Notes: generated by a model not told the origin, from the sequence alone. DNA of 6,233 nucleotides from JAGOLU01 sp964542665 (GCA_964542665.1 CAZIUF010000040.1:1-6233), one strand, 5' to 3'. Numbered from the stretch's first letter, positions 1 to 5,339 are shown. A program made the numbers and translations.

Positions 1-30
1 TTTGAGTGCATGTGAGGTGATATCTGCCAT
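1..30 (-). CDS. 5' end of an unidentified gene leaving the window on the left (partial)
   Basis: Only the first ten codons are visible, reading MADITSHALK from the ATG at 30-28. The main support is position: on the same strand a perfect TATAAT (37-42) lies six bases before the ATG, the near-leaderless layout seen at three other genes in this window. Codon choice (ATC, ACC, CTC, GAT) matches the neighbouring genes. It would be transcribed divergently from the tRNA-Thr. Ten residues are too few to name a family. A competing minus-strand reading frame starts at an ATG at 161-159 and stays open to the edge (about 53 codons). It uses ATA for most isoleucines, unlike the neighbours, and would start only 6 bp from the tRNA, so I favour the short one. 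Confidence 0.42.
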   Translation of the reverse strand, partial: MADITSHALK

Positions 31-36
31 GCGACC

Positions 37-42
37 ATTATA
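37..42 (-). promoter_or_regulatory. -10 box of the leftward gene
   Basis: On the minus strand this reads TATAAT, six of six to the sigma-70 consensus, with six bases (GGTCGC) before the ATG at 30. No good -35 hexamer is seen at 16-18 bp spacing. Transcription would begin at or next to the start codon, so the mRNA would be essentially leaderless. Confidence 0.45.
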
Positions 43-123
43 ATCCACTGCTTTGGATATGCACTGGAAAATTGTTGCGGGGTTCGTCCTGATTTTGGAC
101 CTTTTTTGCGGTCGACTACCTTG

Positions 124-129
124 TATAAT
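124..129 (+). promoter_or_regulatory. -10 box for tRNA-Thr (and possibly the hydrolase gene)
   Basis: A perfect TATAAT lies 37 bases before the tRNA 5' end, so a transcript starting near 136 would carry a leader of about 30 bases to be removed by RNase P. The -35 region is poor: only T-runs (102-107) sit at a suitable distance. No terminator is seen between the tRNA and the ATG at 291, so the transcript may continue into the hydrolase gene. Confidence 0.5.
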
Positions 130-166
130 GTCCCTTGGTATTTTATTGGATCGTACCGCATGAATT

Positions 167-238
167 GCCTTGATAGTTTAGTGGTAAAACAAACCCATGG
201 TAAGGGTTAGACTGTCGGTTCGATTCCGACTCGAGGCT
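167..238 (+). tRNA. tRNA-Thr (anticodon GGT)
   Basis: A full cloverleaf can be folded by hand. The acceptor stem is 167-173 with 231-237 (7 bp, one T-G wobble at 171/233). The D stem is 176-179 with 187-190 around a 7-base loop containing GG. The anticodon stem is 192-196 with 204-208, the loop is 197-203, and the anticodon GGT (199-201) reads ACC and ACU. The variable loop is five bases. The T stem is 214-218 with 226-230 around TTCGATT. G1-C72 and C2-G71, together with G35 and U36, match the known threonine identity elements of E. coli tRNA-Thr. The discriminator is T238, where A is commoner for threonine. The next bases are CAC, so CCA is not encoded and must be added by the CCA-adding enzyme. 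Confidence 0.95.
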
Positions 239-253
239 CACACATAAACACAG

Positions 254-281
254 TTTATGGTTCATATTTCATAGTTCACTT
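254..281. repeat. Degenerate 7-bp tandem repeat, consensus TTCATAG
   Basis: Four consecutive heptamers fill the spacer between the tRNA and the hydrolase gene: TTTATGG, TTCATAT, TTCATAG, TTCACTT. A longer, more decayed copy of the same pattern sits at 2119-2153. It is noncoding and its function is unknown. Confidence 0.5.
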
Positions 282-290
282 TTTATTCCT

Positions 291-947
291 ATGGAAATCA
301 AATACATCGCTCACTCGAGCTTTCAAATCAAGACCAAAACCGCTACGATCGTCACTGATCCCTACTCCGCAGATATTGGTCTGAAATACCCAAAAACTCC
401 TGCCGATATCGTGACTCTCTCACATGCACACAGCGATCACAATAACATCAAGGGCGTTGAAGGCACGCCCACGGTCCTTGATTGGCCTGGTGAGTATGAG
501 ATCAAGTCAACTTTCATATCAGGTATTTCTGCATTTCACGATGATAAAAAAGGTGCCGACCGAGGACCAGTGGTGATGTTCAAAATCCACACTGAGGGCT
601 TGAGCGTCTTGCATGCGGGCGATCTTGGCCACAAGCTCGACGATGCCGCACTTGAGGCAGTTGGAAGTGTTGATATCTTGATGATTCCCGTCGGTGGATA
701 CTACACCATCGATGCAGCCACCGCTGCGCAAGTGGTGAAACAGATCGACCCATCCATCGTCATCCCGATGCACTATGGTCACGCAGCGCTAAATCAAAAA
801 ACATTTAGTCATCTTCAGCCACTGAGTGATTTTCTCAAGGCGATGGGCCATCCCGAAATCACCCCGGTACCTCGACTGACTGTGAAATCTGAGGACATGG
901 CAGCTATTGCAAGCACTAAGATCGTCACACTCGACATGACCTACTAA
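291..947 (+). CDS. Metallo-beta-lactamase-fold metal-dependent hydrolase (UlaG-like)
   Basis: This 218-residue protein is a complete small metallo-beta-lactamase-fold enzyme. The metal motif HxHxDH is at residues 45-50 (H45, H47, D49, H50). The bridging aspartate is in the AGD motif (D111, with H108 before it), and a further ligand is H161 in PMHYG. The start MEIKYIAHSSFQI, the early TDP (residues 22-24) and the length fit the Lactamase_B_3/UlaG-like subgroup, which includes L-ascorbate-6-phosphate lactonase and many enzymes of unknown substrate. Two metal ions (usually Zn or Mn in the family) should be bound. There is no signal peptide, so it is cytoplasmic. No sugar-phosphate genes are nearby, so the substrate is unknown. 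The ATG at 291 has no Shine-Dalgarno sequence and lies 52 bp after the tRNA. An unknown membrane-protein gene follows. Confidence 0.88.
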   Translation: MEIKYIAHSSFQIKTKTATIVTDPYSADIGLKYPKTPADIVTLSHAHSDHNNIKGVEGTPTVLDWPGEYEIKSTFISGISAFHDDKKGADRGPVVMFKIHTEGLSVLHAGDLGHKLDDAALEAVGSVDILMIPVGGYYTIDAATAAQVVKQIDPSIVIPMHYGHAALNQKTFSHLQPLSDFLKAMGHPEITPVPRLTVKSEDMAAIASTKIVTLDMTY

Positions 948-963
948 CAAAACAATTGAAAAG

Positions 964-993
964 TTGGCGAAGTCAGCTGGAACGTAATATACT
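964..993 (+). promoter_or_regulatory. Sigma-70-type promoter for the gene at 1004
   Basis: TTGGCG (964-969), an 18-bp spacer and TATACT (988-993) form a reasonable promoter in the 56-bp gap after the hydrolase gene. The ATG at 1004 begins ten bases after the -10 box, so the leader would be about zero to four bases. The promoter lies wholly inside the frame extended from the upstream TTG at 956, which argues against that longer start. Confidence 0.6.
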
Positions 994-1003
994 GTACGTG
1001 CAT

Positions 1004-1456
1004 ATGACTGATATCCATCCGATTATTGACGCACCATCAAAACCACCCATTTCCCCCGTGAAAGGCGTCCTTTTTGCTGCACTCGTGGTTGCCTCACTTG
1101 TAGTCGGATATGCATCTCGAGGATCACGTACCTCTGATCCCAACTCCCTCGTCCTTGGTGAAGAAACGCGCACACTTCAGAGCTATCTGCCCGATGAAGT
1201 GAGAGATGTGGCATCACGTGCCGCAGGGCTTGAAAAGCAAATCCCTGCTGATCCACATGAGATCCTCGATACCGGTCGCGAGCTCGCCGCGTCGGCCGCC
1301 GGAAAAATGTCAATCGAGGCTGAGAAGGCTGCTTCACAAGCTGCTCAGACCGTGACTGATTACATTTATAAAAATACGATTGAGCGCCTCATCAACAATC
1401 TGATCCTTGCTCTCCCTGAAAACCGACAAAAAGAATATTTGCCTCAAACTAAGTGA
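1004..1456 (+). CDS. Small membrane-anchored protein of unknown function
   Basis: I do not recognise a family. From the ATG at 1004 the product is 150 residues. A proline-rich cytoplasmic start (residues 10-18) is followed by one hydrophobic segment (about 20-37, GVLFAALVVASLVVGY). A basic/serine linker and a long, alanine- and glutamate-rich helical region (about 60-135) come next. The tail is charged (ENRQKEYLPQTK). The layout suggests one membrane helix with a helical, possibly coiled-coil, domain on the outer face, or a signal anchor. An in-frame TTG at 956 would add 16 residues but would run through the promoter, so 1004 is preferred. The gene ends in TGA, nine bases before the methyltransferase gene, which is in the same frame and probably in the same transcript. 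Confidence 0.75.
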   Translation: MTDIHPIIDAPSKPPISPVKGVLFAALVVASLVVGYASRGSRTSDPNSLVLGEETRTLQSYLPDEVRDVASRAAGLEKQIPADPHEILDTGRELAASAAGKMSIEAEKAASQAAQTVTDYIYKNTIERLINNLILALPENRQKEYLPQTK

Positions 1457-1465
1457 ATTTTCATA

Positions 1466-2020
1466 ATGAAACTCAACTCAAAAGAACTCCGTAAAGTCGA
1501 CCCCCACGCAGTCGCCCAGGCTCGTGATGAGCTCAAGCGCCAGAACCTATTTCTCATACTTGAAAACATCTTTGACACGTACAACATCGGCGGATTATTT
1601 CGCCTCGCAGACGGGCTCGGCGTAGCACATATGTATCTCTGTGGTGAAACGACTCCTCCACCCAATAATCGTATCCATAAAGCCAGCTGTGGCACCTACA
1701 AAGTTGTGCCCTGGACATACTGCGCCTCTGTTGCTGACGCACTTGCTTCAATTCGTCTGGGTTTGAATGACTTGGGTGAGTCTAATAAACTCTCCGTCGT
1801 CTCAGTTGAGCAATCATCCACCTCTATTCCCTATTACGATTTCAAGGCAGCCTACCCGATTGCAGTCGTTGTAGGTAACGAAACAACGGGTGTCACTACA
1901 AGCACTCTTGCGCTCTGTGATCACGTCCTTGAGATCCCGATGTGGGGTATCAATAAATCGCTCAATGTCATCGTTTCCGCGGGTATCGTCAGCTACCATA
2001 TCGCTTCTCAGCAGATGTAG
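1466..2020 (+). CDS. SpoU/TrmH-family (SPOUT) RNA 2'-O-methyltransferase
   Basis: A 184-residue SAM-dependent RNA ribose methyltransferase of the SPOUT class, which has a trefoil-knot fold and works as a dimer. The three SpoU motifs are intact. Motif 1 is around N40 to R46 (NIGGLFR; the arginine is the usual catalytic residue). Motif 2 is VVVGNETTG (134-142, with N138 and E139). Motif 3 is IPMWGINKSLNV (157-168, with S165, L166 and N167). Motifs 2 and 3 form the knot that binds SAM. There is almost nothing before the catalytic domain, so the N-terminal rRNA-binding extension of RlmB-like enzymes is absent. The length lies between TrmL and TrmH, so a tRNA substrate is reasonable but unproven. 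The start has no Shine-Dalgarno sequence and follows the previous stop by nine bases, which points to an operon. Confidence 0.88.
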   Translation: MKLNSKELRKVDPHAVAQARDELKRQNLFLILENIFDTYNIGGLFRLADGLGVAHMYLCGETTPPPNNRIHKASCGTYKVVPWTYCASVADALASIRLGLNDLGESNKLSVVSVEQSSTSIPYYDFKAAYPIAVVVGNETTGVTTSTLALCDHVLEIPMWGINKSLNVIVSAGIVSYHIASQQM

Positions 2021-2075
2021 CCTCATCTACCTCCAAAATATCGCAATCTACCTCATGCGTCACTAGAAAATACAG

Positions 2076-2105
2076 TTTAAATGCGATTTAGGCTGTCAAT
2101 ATAAT
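2076..2105 (+). promoter_or_regulatory. Possible distal promoter
   Basis: TTTAAA (2076-2081), 18 bp, then a perfect TATAAT (2100-2105). The -35 is only a partial match and the region is AT-rich, so this may be chance. If used, it would give the surface-protein mRNA a leader of about 100 bases that includes the heptamer repeats, in contrast to the near-leaderless transcript from 2174-2202. Confidence 0.3.
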
Positions 2106-2118
2106 CTAAAACCAACTA

Positions 2119-2153
2119 TTCTATGTTTCAAATTTCATAGTCTATGGCCCATA
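2119..2153. repeat. Degenerate 7-bp tandem repeat, related to 254-281
   Basis: Consecutive heptamers read TTCTATG, TTTCAAA, TTTCATA, GTCTATG, GCCCATA, around the same TTCATAG-like consensus as the spacer after the tRNA. The copies are decayed, but the period and base pattern agree. No function is known. Confidence 0.4.
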
Positions 2154-2173
2154 TTTTGTGATGTAACCTATAG

Positions 2174-2202
2174 TTGACTTTAAGACAAACCTGTAGTATA
2201 AT
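2174..2202 (+). promoter_or_regulatory. Strong sigma-70-type promoter for the surface-protein gene
   Basis: TTGACT (2174-2179), a 17-bp spacer and TATAAT (2197-2202): eleven of twelve consensus bases at ideal spacing, the best promoter in the window. The ATG at 2214 follows the -10 by eleven bases, so the leader would be only a few bases and there is no room for a ribosome binding site. Confidence 0.85.
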
Positions 2203-2213
2203 CATTAGTACAT

Positions 2214-2903
2214 ATGTTTACTTTCAAGAAAATCATTCTTTCTCTGCTCACTATTTCGACTCTGATCCTCGTTCCAACGAGCCAGGTCATTGCTCAATCT
2301 TATGGAGGTACTCCAAATACTCCAGATTGTCTCAGTATCGACAAAATGGTTTCAAACCCAGCAATCGCCAATACTATCGAGTACGTCGACAATATCTCTC
2401 CTTCTGACGTAAAGTATCAGGCAAATGCAACGGCTATCGCCCGAATCAAAGTTAAAAATACTTCAAATCAGATCGTGCCTGCCGTGACGGTGACCGATGA
2501 AATCCCTTCATATATCTCTTATTTCGCCGGTCCAGGCGTGTTGAGTGCAGACGGTCGTATCCTCACTATTGCACTTGGCGACCTCCAAGCTGGTGAAGAG
2601 CGATACATGTATATCACGTACAAAACAGCCCAAGCGGGAGATATGCCTGCCGATAAGTCACTCATCTGTGTTATCAACAAGGTCTCTGTTCAGGGATCTA
2701 TTTGTAACCGTGATGAGGATTCAGCTCAGATGTGTATTGAAAAAAGCGTAACCAAAGGCGGCATCAATCCTACCTATACTGAGCAGCTCCAAGCTGTTAA
2801 AACAGCTCCAAAAGCCGGTCCTGAGATGGGCATTGCCCTCCTTGGACTCAACGGTCTTATTGGAACTATTGGATATATCTTAAAGAAAAAGTCATTGGTA
2901 TAA
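2214..2903 (+). CDS. Secreted DUF11-like surface protein with a C-terminal anchor
   Basis: The 229-residue product has a Sec signal peptide: basic FKK, a hydrophobic core at 7-22, and likely cleavage after VIA at residue 27. One beta-sandwich domain follows (about 60-140), with the DUF11 pattern KVKNTSN...VTVTDEIPSYISY, then the GxLxxGEErYMyIty strand. DUF11-type domains occur in bacterial surface and stalk proteins. Four cysteines (39, 152, 164, 174) lie in the mature part and could form disulfides outside the cell. The end is a cell-wall or membrane sorting-like tail: TAPKAGPE (197-204), a hydrophobic stretch (205-222) and KKK. This resembles an LPxTG signal but with PKAGP in place of PxTG, so sortase use is uncertain. 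The gene is monocistronic, bounded by a strong promoter and a strong terminator. Its role is probably envelope or adhesion related, by inference only. Confidence 0.82.
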   Translation: MFTFKKIILSLLTISTLILVPTSQVIAQSYGGTPNTPDCLSIDKMVSNPAIANTIEYVDNISPSDVKYQANATAIARIKVKNTSNQIVPAVTVTDEIPSYISYFAGPGVLSADGRILTIALGDLQAGEERYMYITYKTAQAGDMPADKSLICVINKVSVQGSICNRDEDSAQMCIEKSVTKGGINPTYTEQLQAVKTAPKAGPEMGIALLGLNGLIGTIGYILKKKSLV

Positions 2904-2925
2904 ATCTTAACTTATGTAAAGGACT

Positions 2926-2954
2926 AGCCCCCGCGTTTGACGCGGGGGCTTTTT
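2926..2954 (+). terminator. Strong intrinsic terminator after the surface-protein gene
   Basis: A perfect 10-bp stem, AGCCCCCGCG (2926-2935) with CGCGGGGGCT (2941-2950), a five-base TTTGA loop, and a five-T run (2950-2954, the first T being the last stem base). It starts 23 bases after the stop codon at 2903. It should end transcription fully and insulates the ATPase gene from the strong promoter upstream. Confidence 0.95.
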
Positions 2955-2957
2955 GTA

Positions 2958-2987
2958 TTGCAGGGATGCCCTCTTTTTTGATATGAT
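2958..2987 (+). promoter_or_regulatory. Promoter for the ATPase gene
   Basis: TTGCAG (2958-2963), 18 bp, TATGAT (2982-2987). The -10 is good and the -35 matches only in TTG. The -10 contains the ATGs at 2983 and 2986, so those cannot start translation from this promoter. The ATG at 2995 begins eight bases after the last -10 base, just where transcription should start, giving a leaderless mRNA. Confidence 0.55.
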
Positions 2988-2994
2988 GAACATT

Positions 2995-5283
2995 ATGTCA
3001 TCACATGCGTATCTTCAGATTCGTACTTCCAAGGATGACGAGTCTACCCCTGAGGCAGCTCAAGCGGTCTTCTCCGCTCTCCTCCCCTCGTACACCAGCA
3101 TATTAAAACGTCTTTTCTTTGGCAGTCCCAAAACATACAGTTTTGAGATCTATCTTCTTGGTCAGACAGTGTATTTTTACACCGTTACCCCAACGGCACG
3201 AGAAACACTCGTCAAAAGCCTCCTCTCCTCTTCTTACCCCAAATCATCACTCGTTGCGACAGCTGACCCACTCGATATTGTCACTAAAAGTAAAGTGCTG
3301 GTACCAGCCGAGCTCGTTTTGGCTAAGCCATATTATTTGCCCTTGAGCACATACAAAGAGTTTGGCGAAGTTGACTCGCTAGAGAGTCTATTCGGCTATG
3401 TCTCAAAACAGTCAGGTGATGTGCGCATGGCGATTCAGGTACTCGTGACTCCGACATACTTCAACTGGCATAAGTCAGCGCTCGCCTCAGGCAAAGTGAG
3501 CACGACAGATGCCACGACAGGTAAAACGATTGAGAAACCAACGGGTCATCAGGCGCAAATTTCCCAAAAAATCCAATTTCCCGGGGGCAAAGTTGCGATC
3601 CGCGTTTTGCTCGGCACTGATAGTCCCAAACTCGGCAAAGAGTACCTCGATTCTATCCTTTCAGGTGTCTCGGGCACCTTTGGTGGCCTGGCATCGGGTG
3701 AAGGAAATCAGCTTAAGCTCAGAAAAGTGCTTTTGACCAAGTCATCTTTTATCTCAAAGATGAAGTCTCGCAAAATATCCTTCCTTGAGCGCCGCGCCCA
3801 GATTTTCAACGCTGCCGAGCTTGCGACGATCTGGCATCCATCGGGCATGAAAACTGCGACGATTAAAAACATGACCTGGGGCAAAAAGCTTGCAGGAGAG
3901 CCTCCACAATCACTCCCGATCGTCACCATGCTTGATGTTGAGGAGAAGAAAAAGGTGAATTTCTTTGCCAAAGCAGAGTATAAAAATGAAGAGACGATAT
4001 TTGGCATCAAAGAGTCAGATAGACGTCGCCATATCTATACCATCGGTAAAACAGGCGCCGGTAAATCGACCTTGATCGCCAACATGGCCATCGATGACAT
4101 CAGGCGCGATCGGGGCATCGGCGTCATCGACCCGCACGGAGATCTCGCCGAGACTATCTTGCAATATATCCCGAAGCGGCGGATGAATGATGTTGTCTAT
4201 CTTGAGCCATTTGACTCGACGCGCGCATTTTCGATGAACGTACTTGAGGTCAAGCACAAACAGCATCGCGATCTCGTCTCATCGGGTATCGTGGCGATCT
4301 TTAGCAAGCTCTATGCCGATAGCTGGGGTCCCCGACTCGAATATATCTTGCGAAATACGATTTTGACGTTGCTCGAGCTCCCCAATGCCACCCTTCCTGA
4401 TGCGTTGAAGCTTTTGAGTGATAAAAAGTGGCGCGATCGCCAGCTGCTCAAAGTACAAGATGAGGTCTTGGTAGACTTTTGGCACAAGGAGTTTGATGCC
4501 TATACTGATAAATTGCGTACTGAAGCCATCTCCCCGATCCAGAATAAAATCGGTCAGTTCGTCCAGTCGCGCATGATCCGTAATATCATCGGGGTGACCA
4601 AGTCCTCAATCGACCTACAAGCCATCATGGATGAGGGGAAGATACTGATTTTGAATCTGTCCCAGGGCAAACTTGGTGAGGACAATGCCGCACTTCTGGG
4701 CGCCATGATCATCACCCAGATCCAGCTCGCAGCCATGAACCGCGCGTTTATCCAAGAAGAAGACCGCAAAGACTTTTTCTTGTACGTCGACGAGTTCCAA
4801 AACTTCGCCACCTCGTCATTTGTCAAAATCTTATCTGAAGCGCGCAAGTACCGTCTCGCTTTGACCCTCACCAATCAATATATCGAGCAGCTCGATGAGA
4901 CGATCCAAAGAGCGATATTCGGTAACGTCGGCACGCTCATCAGCTTTGTCATGGGTAGCCGCGATGCGGATATCTTTTCGAAAGAGTTTGCCGGACTCTA
5001 TACACCCGCAGATCTGGTGAATCTTGGCCGACACGAGATCGTCCTCAAGCTCTGTATCGACAATATGACGTCATTGCCCTTCCCCGCCAAAACACTTCCA
5101 CTGCCAAATCTCAAAAATGACAATGCGGAGAAAATCATCCGCCTCTCCAAAGAGCGCTACGGTCGCAAGATCGAGGAACTCAAGCCAGTCATGACCGAGG
5201 AAGAAGCTCAAGAAGTAACCGATCAGGCTGATCAAGCAGCAAAAGACAATCCTCCCCCACCTCCAAAACAGCGCAGAAACTGA
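2995..5283 (+). CDS. TraG/TraD/HerA-type ATPase (type IV secretion coupling protein-like)
   Basis: From the ATG at 2995 the product is 762 residues. The C-terminal part is an additional-strand RecA-type motor of the HerA/FtsK/VirD4 superfamily. Walker A is GKTGAGKST (351-359, K357), followed by the IDPHGD strand (378-383). Walker B is LYVDEFQNF (D599, E600), the sensor-like motif is TLTNQY (Q628), and R656 in GSRDA is a possible arginine finger. The later part resembles the TraM-recognition (TraG/TraD C-terminal) domain. Such ATPases form hexamers that move DNA or drive secretion. Residues 1 to about 335 form an alpha/beta region I cannot assign, with no clear membrane helix, unlike classical VirD4. 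The tail is acidic, then ends in five prolines and PKQRRN. The longer frame from TTG 2953 starts inside the terminator T-run and is rejected. No VirB, relaxase or pilin genes are present, so conjugation is not shown; a pilus or DNA-uptake role is also possible. Confidence 0.88.
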   Translation: MSSHAYLQIRTSKDDESTPEAAQAVFSALLPSYTSILKRLFFGSPKTYSFEIYLLGQTVYFYTVTPTARETLVKSLLSSSYPKSSLVATADPLDIVTKSKVLVPAELVLAKPYYLPLSTYKEFGEVDSLESLFGYVSKQSGDVRMAIQVLVTPTYFNWHKSALASGKVSTTDATTGKTIEKPTGHQAQISQKIQFPGGKVAIRVLLGTDSPKLGKEYLDSILSGVSGTFGGLASGEGNQLKLRKVLLTKSSFISKMKSRKISFLERRAQIFNAAELATIWHPSGMKTATIKNMTWGKKLAGEPPQSLPIVTMLDVEEKKKVNFFAKAEYKNEETIFGIKESDRRRHIYTIGKTGAGKSTLIANMAIDDIRRDRGIGVIDPHGDLAETILQYIPKRRMNDVVYLEPFDSTRAFSMNVLEVKHKQHRDLVSSGIVAIFSKLYADSWGPRLEYILRNTILTLLELPNATLPDALKLLSDKKWRDRQLLKVQDEVLVDFWHKEFDAYTDKLRTEAISPIQNKIGQFVQSRMIRNIIGVTKSSIDLQAIMDEGKILILNLSQGKLGEDNAALLGAMIITQIQLAAMNRAFIQEEDRKDFFLYVDEFQNFATSSFVKILSEARKYRLALTLTNQYIEQLDETIQRAIFGNVGTLISFVMGSRDADIFSKEFAGLYTPADLVNLGRHEIVLKLCIDNMTSLPFPAKTLPLPNLKNDNAEKIIRLSKERYGRKIEELKPVMTEEEAQEVTDQADQAAKDNPPPPPKQRRN

Positions 5284-5309
5284 AGTTGATGTTTGTTACT
5301 CTGTGCTTT

Positions 5310-5339
5310 GTGTCAGTTCGAGCTTGTCGAGAACTGCAC
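5310..5339. repeat. Imperfect inverted repeat around CAGTTC...GAACTG
   Basis: GTG-T-CAGTTC (5310-5319) pairs with GAACTGCAC (5331-5339): nine base pairs with one bulged T (5313) and an 11-base loop. The core, GTTCGAGCTTGTCGAGAAC, resembles a dispersed inverted repeat that I recall from Patescibacteria and some other genomes. It lies 27 bases past the ATPase stop and may act as a bidirectional 3'-end hairpin, although no T-run follows. Confidence 0.65.

Larger units (their letters stand above)
31..166. other. Divergent spacer between the leftward gene and tRNA-Thr
   Basis: This stretch seems to hold control signals rather than a gene. It contains the leftward -10 (37-42), a weak hairpin with arms 81-85 and 97-101 (GGTTC/GGACC, one G-T pair, 11-base loop) followed by six T (102-107), and the rightward TATAAT (124-129). 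The hairpin plus T-run has the shape of a rightward intrinsic terminator, but a 5-bp stem with a large loop is poor. It would only make sense if a plus-strand gene ended to the left, for example at the TAA at 41-43. Two long frames are open by chance: plus strand 16-210, which runs into the tRNA, and minus strand from 161. Confidence 0.4.
2021..2213. other. Spacer before the surface-protein gene
   Basis: No gene is seen. ATCTACCTC occurs twice (2025-2033 and 2047-2055). A 5-bp stem, AGATG/CATCT (2013-2017 with 2024-2028), overlaps the methyltransferase stop codon, but no T-run follows, so it is not a convincing terminator. The rest holds a possible upstream promoter, degenerate 7-bp repeats and the main promoter, each listed separately. 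Confidence 0.5.

Noticed and set aside
1..161. Minus-strand frame starting MRYDPIKYQG at ATG 161 and open to the left edge
   Set aside because: It starts 6 bp from the tRNA 5' end with no promoter, uses ATA for most isoleucines unlike the neighbours, and competes with a better-supported start at 30. It is not fully excluded, because an AAGG sits six bases before the ATG.
16..210. Open plus-strand frame of about 65 codons
   Set aside because: It runs through the tRNA-Thr into its anticodon stem, contains the tRNA promoter and gives a cysteine-rich sequence with no recognisable pattern. It is probably chance.
1454..1456. TGA recoded as glycine (code 25)
   Set aside because: TGA also ends the ATPase gene just where the proline-rich basic tail ends, no in-frame TGA lies within any gene, and a fusion of a membrane-anchored protein with a SpoU enzyme is unlikely.
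2013..2030. Hairpin at the methyltransferase stop as a terminator
   Set aside because: The stems are only 4-5 bp (AGATG/CATCT or GTAG/CTAC), mutually exclusive, and not followed by a T-run.
2995..5283. Evidence for an integrated conjugative element
   Set aside because: There is a coupling-type ATPase but no relaxase, integrase, VirB genes or attachment-site duplication. The tRNA-Thr at 167-238 shows no repeated 3' end elsewhere in the window.
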